From Anaerolineales bacterium UBA3499 (GTDB taxonomy: Bacteria > Chloroflexota > Anaerolineae > Anaerolineales > UBA11657), in assembly GCA_002377585.1 (NCBI GenBank), contig DFQC01000007.1, positions 1 to 64,000 on the forward strand: a DNA stretch of 64,000 nt, in the 5' to 3' direction. The position numbers were made by a program, and so were the translations under genes. The notes below the pieces were generated by a model. That model was given only the letters and a program-made list of their open reading frames with translations. It ran no database searches and was not told the DNA's origin. Of this stretch, positions 42,747 to 51,688 are shown piece after piece (position 1 is the first letter of the stretch; every line of letters begins with the position of its first letter).

Positions 42747-43691
42747 ATGATTAGTACTCGTAATCTTACCAAAACATATCCTGAAGTTGAAGCAGTGAAG
42801 TCGGTCACTTTGAATGTCCGGTCTGGCGAGGTGTATGGATTCTTAGGACCGAATGGTGCTGGCAAAAGCACTACTATGGCTATGCTATTAGGATTAATAA
42901 AGCCTACCTCAGGCGAACTATCACTTTTTGGCACCTCGCTCCAAGATGATTATTTTGCTATAAAAAATGCAATTGGTGTGGTTGGTGAGAACCCATACTT
43001 TTTTGATGAGATGACTGCCTGGGAATTCCTCTCATTTCATGCAGATATTTTTATGGTGGAAGGTAAAGAAAATAGAATCAATGAACTCATGGAGACTGTT
43101 GGACTTAGACAATACGCAAATATAAGACCAAGTGAATATTCGCGCGGTATGCGTCAAAAGCTTAGTTTTGTTAGAGCTCTTTTACACAAACCTGATTTAC
43201 TAATGTTGGATGAGCCTGTGTCTGGTCTGGATCCACATGGTATAAGACAGATACGGGGGTTAATTGAGGAGCAGAAGAAGTCAGGCACTACTATTTTTAT
43301 TTCCTCACATATTTTGTCAGAAATTGAACGGACTGCTGATCGTATTGCCATTATGCATAAAGGTAAGTTGTTAGTGGAGGATAATTTAGATGGACTTCGC
43401 TATTCTGTCGATCAATCTGTTCGAGTGAATGTTGAAGTAGCTAATGTGCCAGAGGCGCTTTCTAGAATACTTTCAAAAATTCCACATATTGTTGATCATA
43501 ATATAGATGGTCAACACATTGAAATTCGTCTAGATGCAAGCTCAGATTATCGTGCAGAGTTGTCGTCGGCAATCACTGCGTCTGGGGCTACAATAATTGG
43601 TATGGAGACTAGAAAGGCAAGTCTAGAGGAAACCTTCATGACTTTCACAGATGACAATGTGATAGGGCTGTCAAAGGGTGAAGTGCAATGA
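42747..43691 (+). CDS. ABC transporter ATP-binding protein (ABC-2 type exporter)
   Basis: A 314-residue ATPase with Walker A GPNGAGKST near residues 34-42, signature SEYSRGMRQK near 131-140, Walker B LLMLDEPVSGLD near 150-161 and the switch His in IFISSH. The long C-terminal tail (from about 215) is typical of CcmA/NatA-type ATPases of ABC-2 exporters. It cannot be the missing ATPase of the sugar-type importer at 26-29 kb, which would be of the MalK type with a C-terminal regulatory domain. Its stop overlaps the permease start (ATGA). Confidence 0.93.
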   Translation: MISTRNLTKTYPEVEAVKSVTLNVRSGEVYGFLGPNGAGKSTTMAMLLGLIKPTSGELSLFGTSLQDDYFAIKNAIGVVGENPYFFDEMTAWEFLSFHADIFMVEGKENRINELMETVGLRQYANIRPSEYSRGMRQKLSFVRALLHKPDLLMLDEPVSGLDPHGIRQIRGLIEEQKKSGTTIFISSHILSEIERTADRIAIMHKGKLLVEDNLDGLRYSVDQSVRVNVEVANVPEALSRILSKIPHIVDHNIDGQHIEIRLDASSDYRAELSSAITASGATIIGMETRKASLEETFMTFTDDNVIGLSKGEVQ

Positions 43692-44530
43692 GCGATACTA
43701 GTAAGATCTATAAACAAATACAGACAGCCATGACAATACATAGGCGCGATTTTCGCATCGCTGTTTTCGGACCTATTATTTATATAATGTCTACCATATC
43801 AATCACAATCGGTATAGTAATTATAAGAAATTATCTCAGCTATATTGAGTCTAATGGTTTGTACCCGATGCCTGATTTGTTTTCTTTTCCTTATCGATGG
43901 GTCATCATATTGACAGGTGTGTATCTTGCGTTTTCGGCAGTGGTTGCTATTGCTCGCGAAAGAGAGAGTGGAGCAATGGAGTTGTTATTCTACGGACCTG
44001 TTGACAACGTGTCCTATGTTATTGGTAAATACTCGGCACAGCTTATTGTATATTGTTTGCTTATTATCCTATACTTAGTATGTTTTTTTATAATATCTAA
44101 TATAGCTGGAGTACAAATACCAGCAAGCTTTTTTATGATGATGCTTCTATCCTTGTTCACAGGTGCATATCTGATATCGGTGGGAGTATTTGTATCAACA
44201 ATATCAAAGAGTGTACGGTCTGCTACGCTTGTATTTTTAACTTTGATTGCAAGCACTTTGCTCATTCAGGCATCCCAGGCTTGGTTGTCAAATGTGGCTC
44301 CGGAGTCAGATTACTATAATCCAGTACTCTTGTTACAGCAGTTGCTTGGTTGGGTTCAGGTTGTGTTAACTTGGCTGTCTCCATTTTCATACCTCAATTA
44401 TGGTGTGAATGAAATGTTGCGTGGTAATATGATTGCATTTCTGAGAGTGTTAGGATTATCATTTGTGTTTTGTATGACATTTATTGTTAGCAGTATTATC
44501 GGTCTAAAGATTCGTGGAGTACGTCAATGA
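43688..44530 (+). CDS. ABC-2 type transporter permease
   Basis: A 280-residue membrane protein with about six hydrophobic segments, cytoplasmic N-terminus and the RERESGAMELLFYGPV motif near residues 93-108, which is the ATPase-contacting element of ABC-2 permeases (xxExGTxxxL type). It is coupled at both ends by ATGA overlaps: with the ATPase upstream and the exported protein downstream. The three-gene unit is an exporter of unknown substrate. Confidence 0.9.
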   Translation: MSDTSKIYKQIQTAMTIHRRDFRIAVFGPIIYIMSTISITIGIVIIRNYLSYIESNGLYPMPDLFSFPYRWVIILTGVYLAFSAVVAIARERESGAMELLFYGPVDNVSYVIGKYSAQLIVYCLLIILYLVCFFIISNIAGVQIPASFFMMMLLSLFTGAYLISVGVFVSTISKSVRSATLVFLTLIASTLLIQASQAWLSNVAPESDYYNPVLLLQQLLGWVQVVLTWLSPFSYLNYGVNEMLRGNMIAFLRVLGLSFVFCMTFIVSSIIGLKIRGVRQ

Positions 44531-46023
44531 GAAAGTTCATTGCACCTATATTATTATCATTGTTTGGATTGATGACTATGGATACAAATGTGCGTATAGT
44601 AGCTGCTGAAACTAATGATGATGATAAAAGGGATTTGCCCGGTTTGGTTGACAAGACAGAAAAGCGGGAAGAGTTTGTTTACGGTGTTAATGCTTATAAT
44701 GGTACTTTATATCAAGGGGTTTTTCATCCACCTAGTGTTGATACAATATATTTACTCGCGGATACAATCAACATAATTTCTCCTCGTAAAACCCTGATTT
44801 ATTATTGGGCTGTTACAAACGAATACAAGGCTGATTTTGATAGTATGAATGAAGACCTACCAGGTGCTTTGGAGATAAGATTGAATGGCAATCTTGTACT
44901 CACAGTTGAGCCTACAGATTATGTCATTCAGTATCCTGAGGGAATTACACAAGGAGCAGCAGAAGTATATTTGGGTGGGGCTGCACAACGAAAATATGGT
45001 GAGTGGGAAGAAGCTCTGAAAGCATACCGATTGGAGGTTTCGGAATACTATGAGGCTTCACGTAATTGGCGTACTGAGCTAACTGACCGTGTTCAATCAG
45101 GAGAAGTCACTTCGGAAGATGATGTGCTTGTATCCCAACCTATGAGACCCGCTGATTTTCTGTACTCTAGTACTAAAGTCTTTCGAGGAGTACCGCTGAA
45201 TTTGCCTTCTGGCAAATATGACATACAAATGCGCAATGATGAGGGAAAAATAGTAGCCGACAGCGTAAAGAAGCTCGTTGTATTTCAATCAGATAGAGTT
45301 GGTGTAGGATACACTGTTATTCCTGAAGATAAATGGACTACTCCAGAGCAAACATATAATCCCGGTGAGATGTTATATGTTCGATCTAATAACACACTTT
45401 ACCTAGAACCTTTTTTCGAAAGTGAATACAACGAACAATATTTCACTCACTTGGAAGCACCACAAGCTCCGAATTTTGTGAACTCTGATTGGAAATGGGT
45501 TAAGGAGGATAACTTTAAAATCTCGGGTTCATCTAGGTGGGGAAGATCAGGAGATGCTGCTGATGTCACTTTTATTGGAGAACGTCGCCCTGGAAGACAT
45601 ATAAATGACGAAGGCATAGGATATGATATGCAAGTCATCGAAAGAGGTATGATACAGGATCCAATTGAGTTTGAAGATTATATGGTTCGTCAGAATCCAG
45701 GTCAGGCACTAGGTTACGAAATTCTCGAGGCAATGGAAGGATTGTCTCAAGGGATGCGTGAACGCGCACCTGATTTTTCAGCATTTGAAATAGTTGTTCG
45801 GAGATCGCTTCAAGATCTTCAAGTGAATTTACAGGGAGATGACGGTGCTATTCTAGGTGGTAGTACTAGAACAGTAGATGTGGTCAGGGGAACTGGATCC
45901 ACCAATCTTTTTCTTGCTTTGATTCTGCCAATTGCACTAGGAATACTAATGGTTGGATATAGACGATACAGCTTAAAGATACATCGAGAGAAACTTGCGT
46001 CCGCAACAATAGAAAATAGTTGA
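44527..46023 (+). CDS. exported, membrane-anchored protein of the ABC-2 operon
   Basis: A 498-residue protein with an N-terminal signal peptide (hydrophobic residues about 5-25, then VAAE) and one C-terminal membrane helix near residues 464-483 (LALILPIALGILMVGY) followed by a basic tail. The roughly 440-residue extracytoplasmic part has no motif I recognise. It starts inside the permease stop (ATGA), so it very likely works with the exporter, for example as an accessory periplasm-facing or cell-surface component. Confidence 0.65.
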   Translation: MRKFIAPILLSLFGLMTMDTNVRIVAAETNDDDKRDLPGLVDKTEKREEFVYGVNAYNGTLYQGVFHPPSVDTIYLLADTINIISPRKTLIYYWAVTNEYKADFDSMNEDLPGALEIRLNGNLVLTVEPTDYVIQYPEGITQGAAEVYLGGAAQRKYGEWEEALKAYRLEVSEYYEASRNWRTELTDRVQSGEVTSEDDVLVSQPMRPADFLYSSTKVFRGVPLNLPSGKYDIQMRNDEGKIVADSVKKLVVFQSDRVGVGYTVIPEDKWTTPEQTYNPGEMLYVRSNNTLYLEPFFESEYNEQYFTHLEAPQAPNFVNSDWKWVKEDNFKISGSSRWGRSGDAADVTFIGERRPGRHINDEGIGYDMQVIERGMIQDPIEFEDYMVRQNPGQALGYEILEAMEGLSQGMRERAPDFSAFEIVVRRSLQDLQVNLQGDDGAILGGSTRTVDVVRGTGSTNLFLALILPIALGILMVGYRRYSLKIHREKLASATIENS

Positions 46024-46140
46024 CAACTATAATTCTAAAATTTTAACCATCATCAAATCAATATAATTTGGTTTGGCACCTATGTGTCCGTAATGAAATG
46101 TTGATTTGACTTTTTTGGCCACAATGACAAATATTTGTCA

Positions 46141-47088
46141 ATGAAACTATTAACTATCAGTGATTTGTGTGCAGATTTAGTGGTTCCCATTGACGAGTTA
46201 CCATTACGTCCAGGTAAACATCAGCTATCTAATCAGCGTTTGTTTGTAGCTGGAGGAACTAGTAATACTTTAATAGTTGCTGCTCGTTTGGGTTTGGATA
46301 CACATGCAGTAGGTGCAGTGGGTGATGATTGGTTGGGAAAAATGGTACTACAACAACTACGTGATGAAAATGTGTCGACCAATCATGTACAGGTTGTTCC
46401 TGATGCCACCACTACTTTATCTGTAGAGTTAGTAGACAATAGGGCACGACATGTTTTTGTTGGCGCTTTAGGTGAAGGTACAACTGTAGAACTATCGACC
46501 GATATAGATACCATATTGTCTGATATAGAAGCTGTGTTTTGTACTAGTTATGCATTGGCTAGTCATTCGCTTTTTAGTTGTTTGGATAGTTTGGATATTC
46601 TCAAATATGCTCATAGATGTGCAGTACCGACTTTTTTTGATTTGGGTCCTGCTGCGTTTTCAATGGATCGGGAAATTGTTGAGCAAGCAATAAATGTTAG
46701 TACTGTTGTATTCACTACTATGGAGGAACTAATTGGTTGGACAGGAAGTAGTGACAAGATACAGGCTACCAACGAGATTTTTGGTGTAGGAGCTGAGATA
46801 GTGGTCATAAAATGTGGTAAGGAAGGTTGTCTTATAATGTCTTCCGACGAAGACATTATGTTAGACGGTTTTGAAGTTACAGTCTGTGATACTGCTGGTG
46901 CTGGTGATGCATTTGCTGGCGCGTTTATCTTTGGGTATTTAAACAAATACAGTCTTACTGAATCTGGTACTATAGCTAATGCTGCTGGAGCTATTACAGT
47001 AACTCGTGTCGGTACTGGCCCTTATGTTGCACAGTGTGTTGAGATATTTGATATGCTAGAGTCGTATGGTGTAACATTCAGCGAATAA
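46141..47088 (+). CDS. PfkB family carbohydrate/nucleoside kinase, copy 6
   Basis: About 315 residues from the ATG at 46141 (a TTG at 46135 is in frame). FVAGGTSNTLIVAARLGL near residues 36-53 is the first PfkB signature, and CDTAGAGDAFAGAFIFGYL near 249-267 is the second with catalytic Asp. It is separated from the exporter operon by 117 bp and followed 41 bp later by the second adenosine-deaminase-family gene, so a nucleoside-salvage pairing is likely. Confidence 0.88.
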   Translation: MKLLTISDLCADLVVPIDELPLRPGKHQLSNQRLFVAGGTSNTLIVAARLGLDTHAVGAVGDDWLGKMVLQQLRDENVSTNHVQVVPDATTTLSVELVDNRARHVFVGALGEGTTVELSTDIDTILSDIEAVFCTSYALASHSLFSCLDSLDILKYAHRCAVPTFFDLGPAAFSMDREIVEQAINVSTVVFTTMEELIGWTGSSDKIQATNEIFGVGAEIVVIKCGKEGCLIMSSDEDIMLDGFEVTVCDTAGAGDAFAGAFIFGYLNKYSLTESGTIANAAGAITVTRVGTGPYVAQCVEIFDMLESYGVTFSE

Positions 47089-47129
47089 ACTGTTGCGATT
47101 CTTACAACAAAATTGTGAGGTTCAATAAT

Positions 47130-48182
47130 ATGGAAATTGCATATAGTATTCCGAAAAGTGAACTACATTTACATCTTGACGGGTCGTTGGACACAGGATT
47201 TATCGCGGCGTGCGCCGCAAATAGAGGTATAGAATTACCGGTTGAACCCGCAGATGTTAGAGAATATTTACATGATTTGAAGAGCAAACGATCGCATATT
47301 GCTAGTAAAGTGTCAGGTTCTTCAAATTGGTCAAACTTTGATTTTTGTAATCAATTTTTACAGACGACAGATGAACTTAGAGAGGCTACGTTTTCTCTAT
47401 GTGAGACTTTAATCGCTGATAATGTGGTGCTAGCTGAGATTCGTTTTTGTCCGGAACTTCACACTAATGAGGATTTGACAGTAAATGATGCTGTTGATGC
47501 TGTGGTGTCTGGCTTTCGCGAAGCGGAGCAAACTTTAAATATGAGAGGTGGTGTGATTGTTTGTGCATTGCGCTCCTACCCTGTAGAACACACACTTGAA
47601 ATGGTGGAATTAGCATCAGCTTGGCTTGGTCAAGGAGTCATAGGATTTGACATAGCTGGTGATGAGGGTGCTTTTGCATTAGATATACATGCATCTGGTA
47701 TAAAAGAGGCTCTGCGTAGGAATGTACCAATGACTTTACATGCAGGAGAATGGCCGGAAGATACTGTCAAAAACATAAAATTGGCTGTAGATTTAGGTGC
47801 GGATCGCATAGGTCATGGGGTTACTCTATGTCAGGATCCTAAACTCATGAAGCTAGTGGCAGAAAAGGGTATTACTGTCGAATGCTGTTTGACAAGTAAT
47901 GTGGGATGGAAGGTGCCATCTTATGGAGTTCATCCTATCAGAAATATGTTCGAAGCAGGAGTAAAAGTTTGTATAAATTCGGACAATTTGTTGTTATCGG
48001 GAACTTTCGATCGTGCTGCATACTCAAGTGGAGAAGTACAACGATTAGTAGACGATGTCGGTTTTAGTTGGGAGCAAGCGAGACAGGTTTTGCTTAATGG
48101 TGTTAAGGGTTCTTTTAGTGCCGGAGTAGATGAAGATTGGATTTCTCAATATGAACAAAGATTGGATGAAATTTTGCCGTAG
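47130..48182 (+). CDS. adenosine deaminase family protein, copy 2
   Basis: About 350 residues from the ATG at 47130, preferred to the in-frame GTG at 47115 because GTGAGG lies about 9 nt upstream. Family motifs are SELHLHLDGSL (His13, His15), GFDIAGDE, LHAGEWPE with catalytic Glu, DRIGHGV and CINSDNLLLSG. The last motif differs from the usual TDDP but keeps one Asp. It is clearly more divergent than the ADA at 1434-2474 and may deaminate a different aminopurine nucleoside or adenine. Confidence 0.86.
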   Translation: MEIAYSIPKSELHLHLDGSLDTGFIAACAANRGIELPVEPADVREYLHDLKSKRSHIASKVSGSSNWSNFDFCNQFLQTTDELREATFSLCETLIADNVVLAEIRFCPELHTNEDLTVNDAVDAVVSGFREAEQTLNMRGGVIVCALRSYPVEHTLEMVELASAWLGQGVIGFDIAGDEGAFALDIHASGIKEALRRNVPMTLHAGEWPEDTVKNIKLAVDLGADRIGHGVTLCQDPKLMKLVAEKGITVECCLTSNVGWKVPSYGVHPIRNMFEAGVKVCINSDNLLLSGTFDRAAYSSGEVQRLVDDVGFSWEQARQVLLNGVKGSFSAGVDEDWISQYEQRLDEILP

Positions 48183-48212
48183 ATACTCAATCAAGTAGGT
48201 TTAGCTAAAATC

Positions 48213-48905
48213 ATGGATCATTTCAAGAATATTTATAGCAATATGGCATGTGAATATCATCGTATGATTGAATATGAAGATGTTGATGGCAATCTATATG
48301 ATTGCATTGACAAACTTCTGACTGCAGATGTTAGTAGGGTTCTGGACATAGGAAGTGGAACTGGAAGAATCCCATTGTTGTTGTCGGACCCAAGATTTAC
48401 TGTTGTTGGACTAGATTTGTACTGGGAAATGCTAAAAGAAAATGTGCGTCAGCGCAGTTTGTCTGCTGGTTCGTGGTTGCTGTCGCAGGGCAGCGCAGAA
48501 GCGCTTCCAATGTCACCAGATTGTTTTGATGTTTTAACTGCAGGCTGGGTGTTGGGGCACACATGCAGCTGGCACTCGGATTGGCAAACAGAGCTGGATA
48601 TAGTATTAAAAGAAATGCATCGTGTGGTTCGCGATCAAGGGGTTATAATAATCATGGAGACTCTGACTACTGGTAGTGTCATACCTTCTCCACCAACAGC
48701 AGAATTGTCAGACTATTATGATTGGCTTGAAAACTCATGGGCCTTTTCTCGGCAGGAAATTAGAACAGACTATAGGTTTCCTGATGTGAAGGAAGCAATT
48801 AGCAATACTGAGTTTTTTTTCGGAGAACAACTTAGTAGTATGATTGTTGACAATAATTGGAGCCGTGTTCCAGAATGTACAGGCATTTGGAGTAAAATTG
48901 TATAA
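48213..48905 (+). CDS. class I SAM-dependent methyltransferase
   Basis: A 230-residue protein with SAM motif I VLDIGSGTGRIPLLL near residues 42-56, an acidic residue ending strand 2 (VVGLD near 67-71) and the post-motif region SPDCFDVLTAGWVLGH near 106-121. This is the Methyltransf_11 type. No substrate domain is attached. It lies between an ADA-family gene and ribokinase on the same strand; modification of a small molecule is likely, but the identity is unknown. Confidence 0.8.
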   Translation: MDHFKNIYSNMACEYHRMIEYEDVDGNLYDCIDKLLTADVSRVLDIGSGTGRIPLLLSDPRFTVVGLDLYWEMLKENVRQRSLSAGSWLLSQGSAEALPMSPDCFDVLTAGWVLGHTCSWHSDWQTELDIVLKEMHRVVRDQGVIIIMETLTTGSVIPSPPTAELSDYYDWLENSWAFSRQEIRTDYRFPDVKEAISNTEFFFGEQLSSMIVDNNWSRVPECTGIWSKIV

Positions 48906-48953
48906 GAATATTCATTGTAGTTTGGCAAACTCACCTAAGGCTTGGGTAATTAT

Positions 48954-49871
48954 ATGAGTGTTGTTGTATACGGTAGCATCAATACTGACTTGATTGCTTA
49001 CACTCCAAAGCTTCCACAGTGCGGAGAGACTTTGCTTGGGAAGTCCTATCTTATGGCTCTAGGAGGCAAAGGTGCAAATCAGGCCGTAGCTGCTGCAAAA
49101 CTAGATGCAAATGTAAGTATGGTGGGACATGTAGGTGATGATACATTTGGTCTCCAAGTACTAGAACAACTGACTGATTATGGTGTAGATGTGTCCAGTG
49201 TTGAAATGGTTTCTGACCAAGGTAGTGGCTTGGCTGTGATTAGTGTGGACGACAATGGAGAAAACACAATTATTGTTTTGTCAGGAGCTAATATGCAGTT
49301 TGATCGGCAAGATGTTAACCGCACTGAGAGCCTATTTGACGATACTAAAGTTTTACTTTTACAACTGGAAGTTCCGGTTGAAGCAGATTTAGCAGTTGCA
49401 CGTGCAGCGCATGCTAAGGGTATTACGGTGGTTTTGGATCCAGCCCCAGCAGCAGAATTGCCAGAGGAGTTGTATGGTGCGGTTGATATTTTGACCCCAA
49501 ATGAGGTGGAGACTGAAATGATGGTTGGTATACGACCTTCTTCACAGGAAGAAGCTGCCGAAGCTGCCAGGATACTACAAAGTCGTGGGGTCCATACAGT
49601 TATTGTCACACTTGGTTCTGAAGGAGTATTTTGTGCATCAGGTACTAGAAGTATCTATGTACCAGCGTTTGATGTAGATGCTATTGATACTGTCGGTTCA
49701 GGTGATGCATTTAATGGTGGACTGGCAGTAGCAATTTCAGAAGGCCTGGAGATTGATGAGGCTCTTCATTGGGGCGCAGCTGCAGGTGCGCTTAGTACGA
49801 CTCGTTCGGGTGCAGCCGGAGCTATGCCTGATCGAGCTGAATTGATTAGTCTTATATCTAGTAGTAGGTAG
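48954..49871 (+). CDS. rbsK: ribokinase
   Basis: About 305 residues from the ATG at 48954 (TTG at 48942 is also in frame). Ribokinase features are clear: VVYGSINTDLI at the start, ALGGKGANQAVAAAKL near residues 36-51, and DTVGSGDAFNGGLAVAI near 243-259 with the catalytic Asp. NxxE (TPNEVETE) near 179-186 is the Mg/phosphate element. It converts ribose plus ATP to ribose 5-phosphate, which feeds the pentose phosphate pathway after nucleoside hydrolysis. Its 3' end overlaps the end of the convergent fusion gene by 14 bp. Confidence 0.92.
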   Translation: MSVVVYGSINTDLIAYTPKLPQCGETLLGKSYLMALGGKGANQAVAAAKLDANVSMVGHVGDDTFGLQVLEQLTDYGVDVSSVEMVSDQGSGLAVISVDDNGENTIIVLSGANMQFDRQDVNRTESLFDDTKVLLLQLEVPVEADLAVARAAHAKGITVVLDPAPAAELPEELYGAVDILTPNEVETEMMVGIRPSSQEEAAEAARILQSRGVHTVIVTLGSEGVFCASGTRSIYVPAFDVDAIDTVGSGDAFNGGLAVAISEGLEIDEALHWGAAAGALSTTRSGAAGAMPDRAELISLISSSR

Positions 49872-51663
49872 TTCGTATCACTGGCTGAAACAACTGAGTT
49901 TGTTTTGCGCATACTGGATCTAGTGCGCAGCATTTGCAATCAGGCTCACTCATTTCAGGACATCCTTTCCGCATTCTGAACAAGAGTTGGTCCACAGCAA
50001 CCATGTTAAGATTTGGCGATGTATCTACTAACATGTTGATTGCCTTATATACGTTTTGGCGGACATCATATTCTTGTTCTTCACTTACCAATTCGCGTCT
50101 TGTAATTTTTTGCTGAAGGTAGGTGTCAGAAACACTCACCATACCAGTGCGTAATGCGGTACGCATGAGGTGATAATCAATACATGGAAGTTCTTCTTCA
50201 GAATCCCCAAGTTGTAAAAAGTTCTCAGGTCGATTTAATAGTATATATATTAGCAAAGCAGATTTTTTTTGTAACGGGTCATTTTTGTATCCGCCAATAT
50301 TCCATAAAATTCTTAGTAAATCGGCCATTGGTGTCTTGGAAATTTGGGTTTTTTGGATCATTTTGGCAGGTGTCATGCCTAAATCTGACATATCTTGACC
50401 ATAAGATTGAGCCTCGGACAAATGCAGCTCGATTGCTGGCATAGGACAGTGTCCGTCATCGTCAGCTAAAATCATTTCTAATTCCTCTTTAGAAAGATTT
50501 GCTTGCCTATTGACGCTGAAGAAGTCGGGATCACTATCTAGCATCCGCAAATAAGCAGCCCCTATGTAATCAGACCCTTTGCGTTCATGCCCGTCTATTT
50601 TTGCTATCATAGGCGCAACATATTTATCATTGTTTTTGGTCCAGAATCCAAATTGCTGCAAAGTTAACGCAAAGAAAAAGTCCAATGCGTTGGGATGTCC
50701 TACAGCAGGTTGTCCTATTCCGGTAAATGTATAAGGCAATTCATCAGCCTCTTCTGTTTCCATGACCTTAGCAATTTGTCTGATTCTGTTAGTATTTATC
50801 GACGCTTGTGAAGCGGAGTCAGTTGGTGTTGTGCTTACCTGTTGCATTAGACCCTCAGTGCCTAAATGACTTACAGTTACTTCGGCGATCTTTGCAGCTT
50901 GTTTGGCAGCCTGTATTGGATGTTCTAATTTACACAAATAGGATAATACCGCTCCGCAAAATGAATCGCCGGCTCCAGTTGGGTCTCGAGGGTTGATTGG
51001 TTGGATTGGTATTCGCTGCCGATCATTGCCTTGAATTATACTTACTCCATTTTCTCCATGTGTAACAAAAAGTATGGTACCGGTTGGCGAACAGATATTT
51101 TTTGTAGGACCTAAATTGTTTGCTGCTTCATGTTCATTCATGAAGCATAAATCTGCTTGTTCAATTAGTATGGATAACTTTTCTTTGTGATTGTCTTGTA
51201 GATTGTGTCCTCCACTGACTGAAATGTTCTGTGCTTTGTTATCCCGGCATTTTTTTAGCATTTTTAGTTGTACGTCAATATTGCCCAGTTGTACGATATG
51301 TACATATGTGTAACTTGAGAGATCTGAAGGTATGTCATTTTCAGACATGAGTGATTCGGATCTGGGTTCCACAGTAGTGTATTTAGCCGTCCCGCTATCA
51401 TCATATTCAATTGCGAAATGTGGTAGTTCATCCTGACTAACTGTTGGACCCAACCAGTTTATTAATTTGTTGATAGGTTGCATTAGTAGAGGCATGGGGC
51501 TTGGCAGAGGAGCCAACATGTCCACTTGACCGCCAGCTGCTCGAGCTCCTAATGCGGTGTAAAGACCTGCACCCCCCGTAGTGTGGATATATTTTTCATT
51601 GATATGTAGGATGTCTTGTGAAGCTCCACCAATTACGAGTATTTTGTTCATATTGTTGTGCAT
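49858..51663 (-). CDS. PfkB kinase fused to Qng1-like (DUF2419) nucleotide hydrolase domain
   Basis: A 601-residue two-domain protein. Residues 1-275 are a PfkB kinase (TGGAGLYTALGARA near 29-42; DPTGAGDSFCGAVL at 227-240, catalytic Asp233). Residues about 290-601 resemble queuosine-5'-phosphate N-glycosidase Qng1/DUF2419: NALDFFFALTLQQFGFWT at 325-342, an NLSKEELEMILADDDG stretch at 389-404, MPAIELH near 408-414, CIDYHLMRTAL at 494-504 and a terminal IRTTYY. The tail also has C568, C576, C579 and C585, spaced x7-x2-x5 like an endonuclease III Fe-S loop, which I do not expect in Qng1. It may phosphorylate a nucleoside and then cleave it. An alternative start is ATG at 51651. Confidence 0.75.
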   Translation of the reverse strand: MHNNMNKILVIGGASQDILHINEKYIHTTGGAGLYTALGARAAGGQVDMLAPLPSPMPLLMQPINKLINWLGPTVSQDELPHFAIEYDDSGTAKYTTVEPRSESLMSENDIPSDLSSYTYVHIVQLGNIDVQLKMLKKCRDNKAQNISVSGGHNLQDNHKEKLSILIEQADLCFMNEHEAANNLGPTKNICSPTGTILFVTHGENGVSIIQGNDRQRIPIQPINPRDPTGAGDSFCGAVLSYLCKLEHPIQAAKQAAKIAEVTVSHLGTEGLMQQVSTTPTDSASQASINTNRIRQIAKVMETEEADELPYTFTGIGQPAVGHPNALDFFFALTLQQFGFWTKNNDKYVAPMIAKIDGHERKGSDYIGAAYLRMLDSDPDFFSVNRQANLSKEELEMILADDDGHCPMPAIELHLSEAQSYGQDMSDLGMTPAKMIQKTQISKTPMADLLRILWNIGGYKNDPLQKKSALLIYILLNRPENFLQLGDSEEELPCIDYHLMRTALRTGMVSVSDTYLQQKITRRELVSEEQEYDVRQNVYKAINMLVDTSPNLNMVAVDQLLFRMRKGCPEMSEPDCKCCALDPVCAKQTQLFQPVIRTTYY

Positions 51664-51688
51664 TTATATAGAATGAATAATATTGAGG

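Noticed and set aside
42747..43691. ABC ATPase considered as the missing ATPase of the importer at 26-29 kb
   Set aside because: It is overlapped by an ABC-2 permease and lacks the MalK-type layout.
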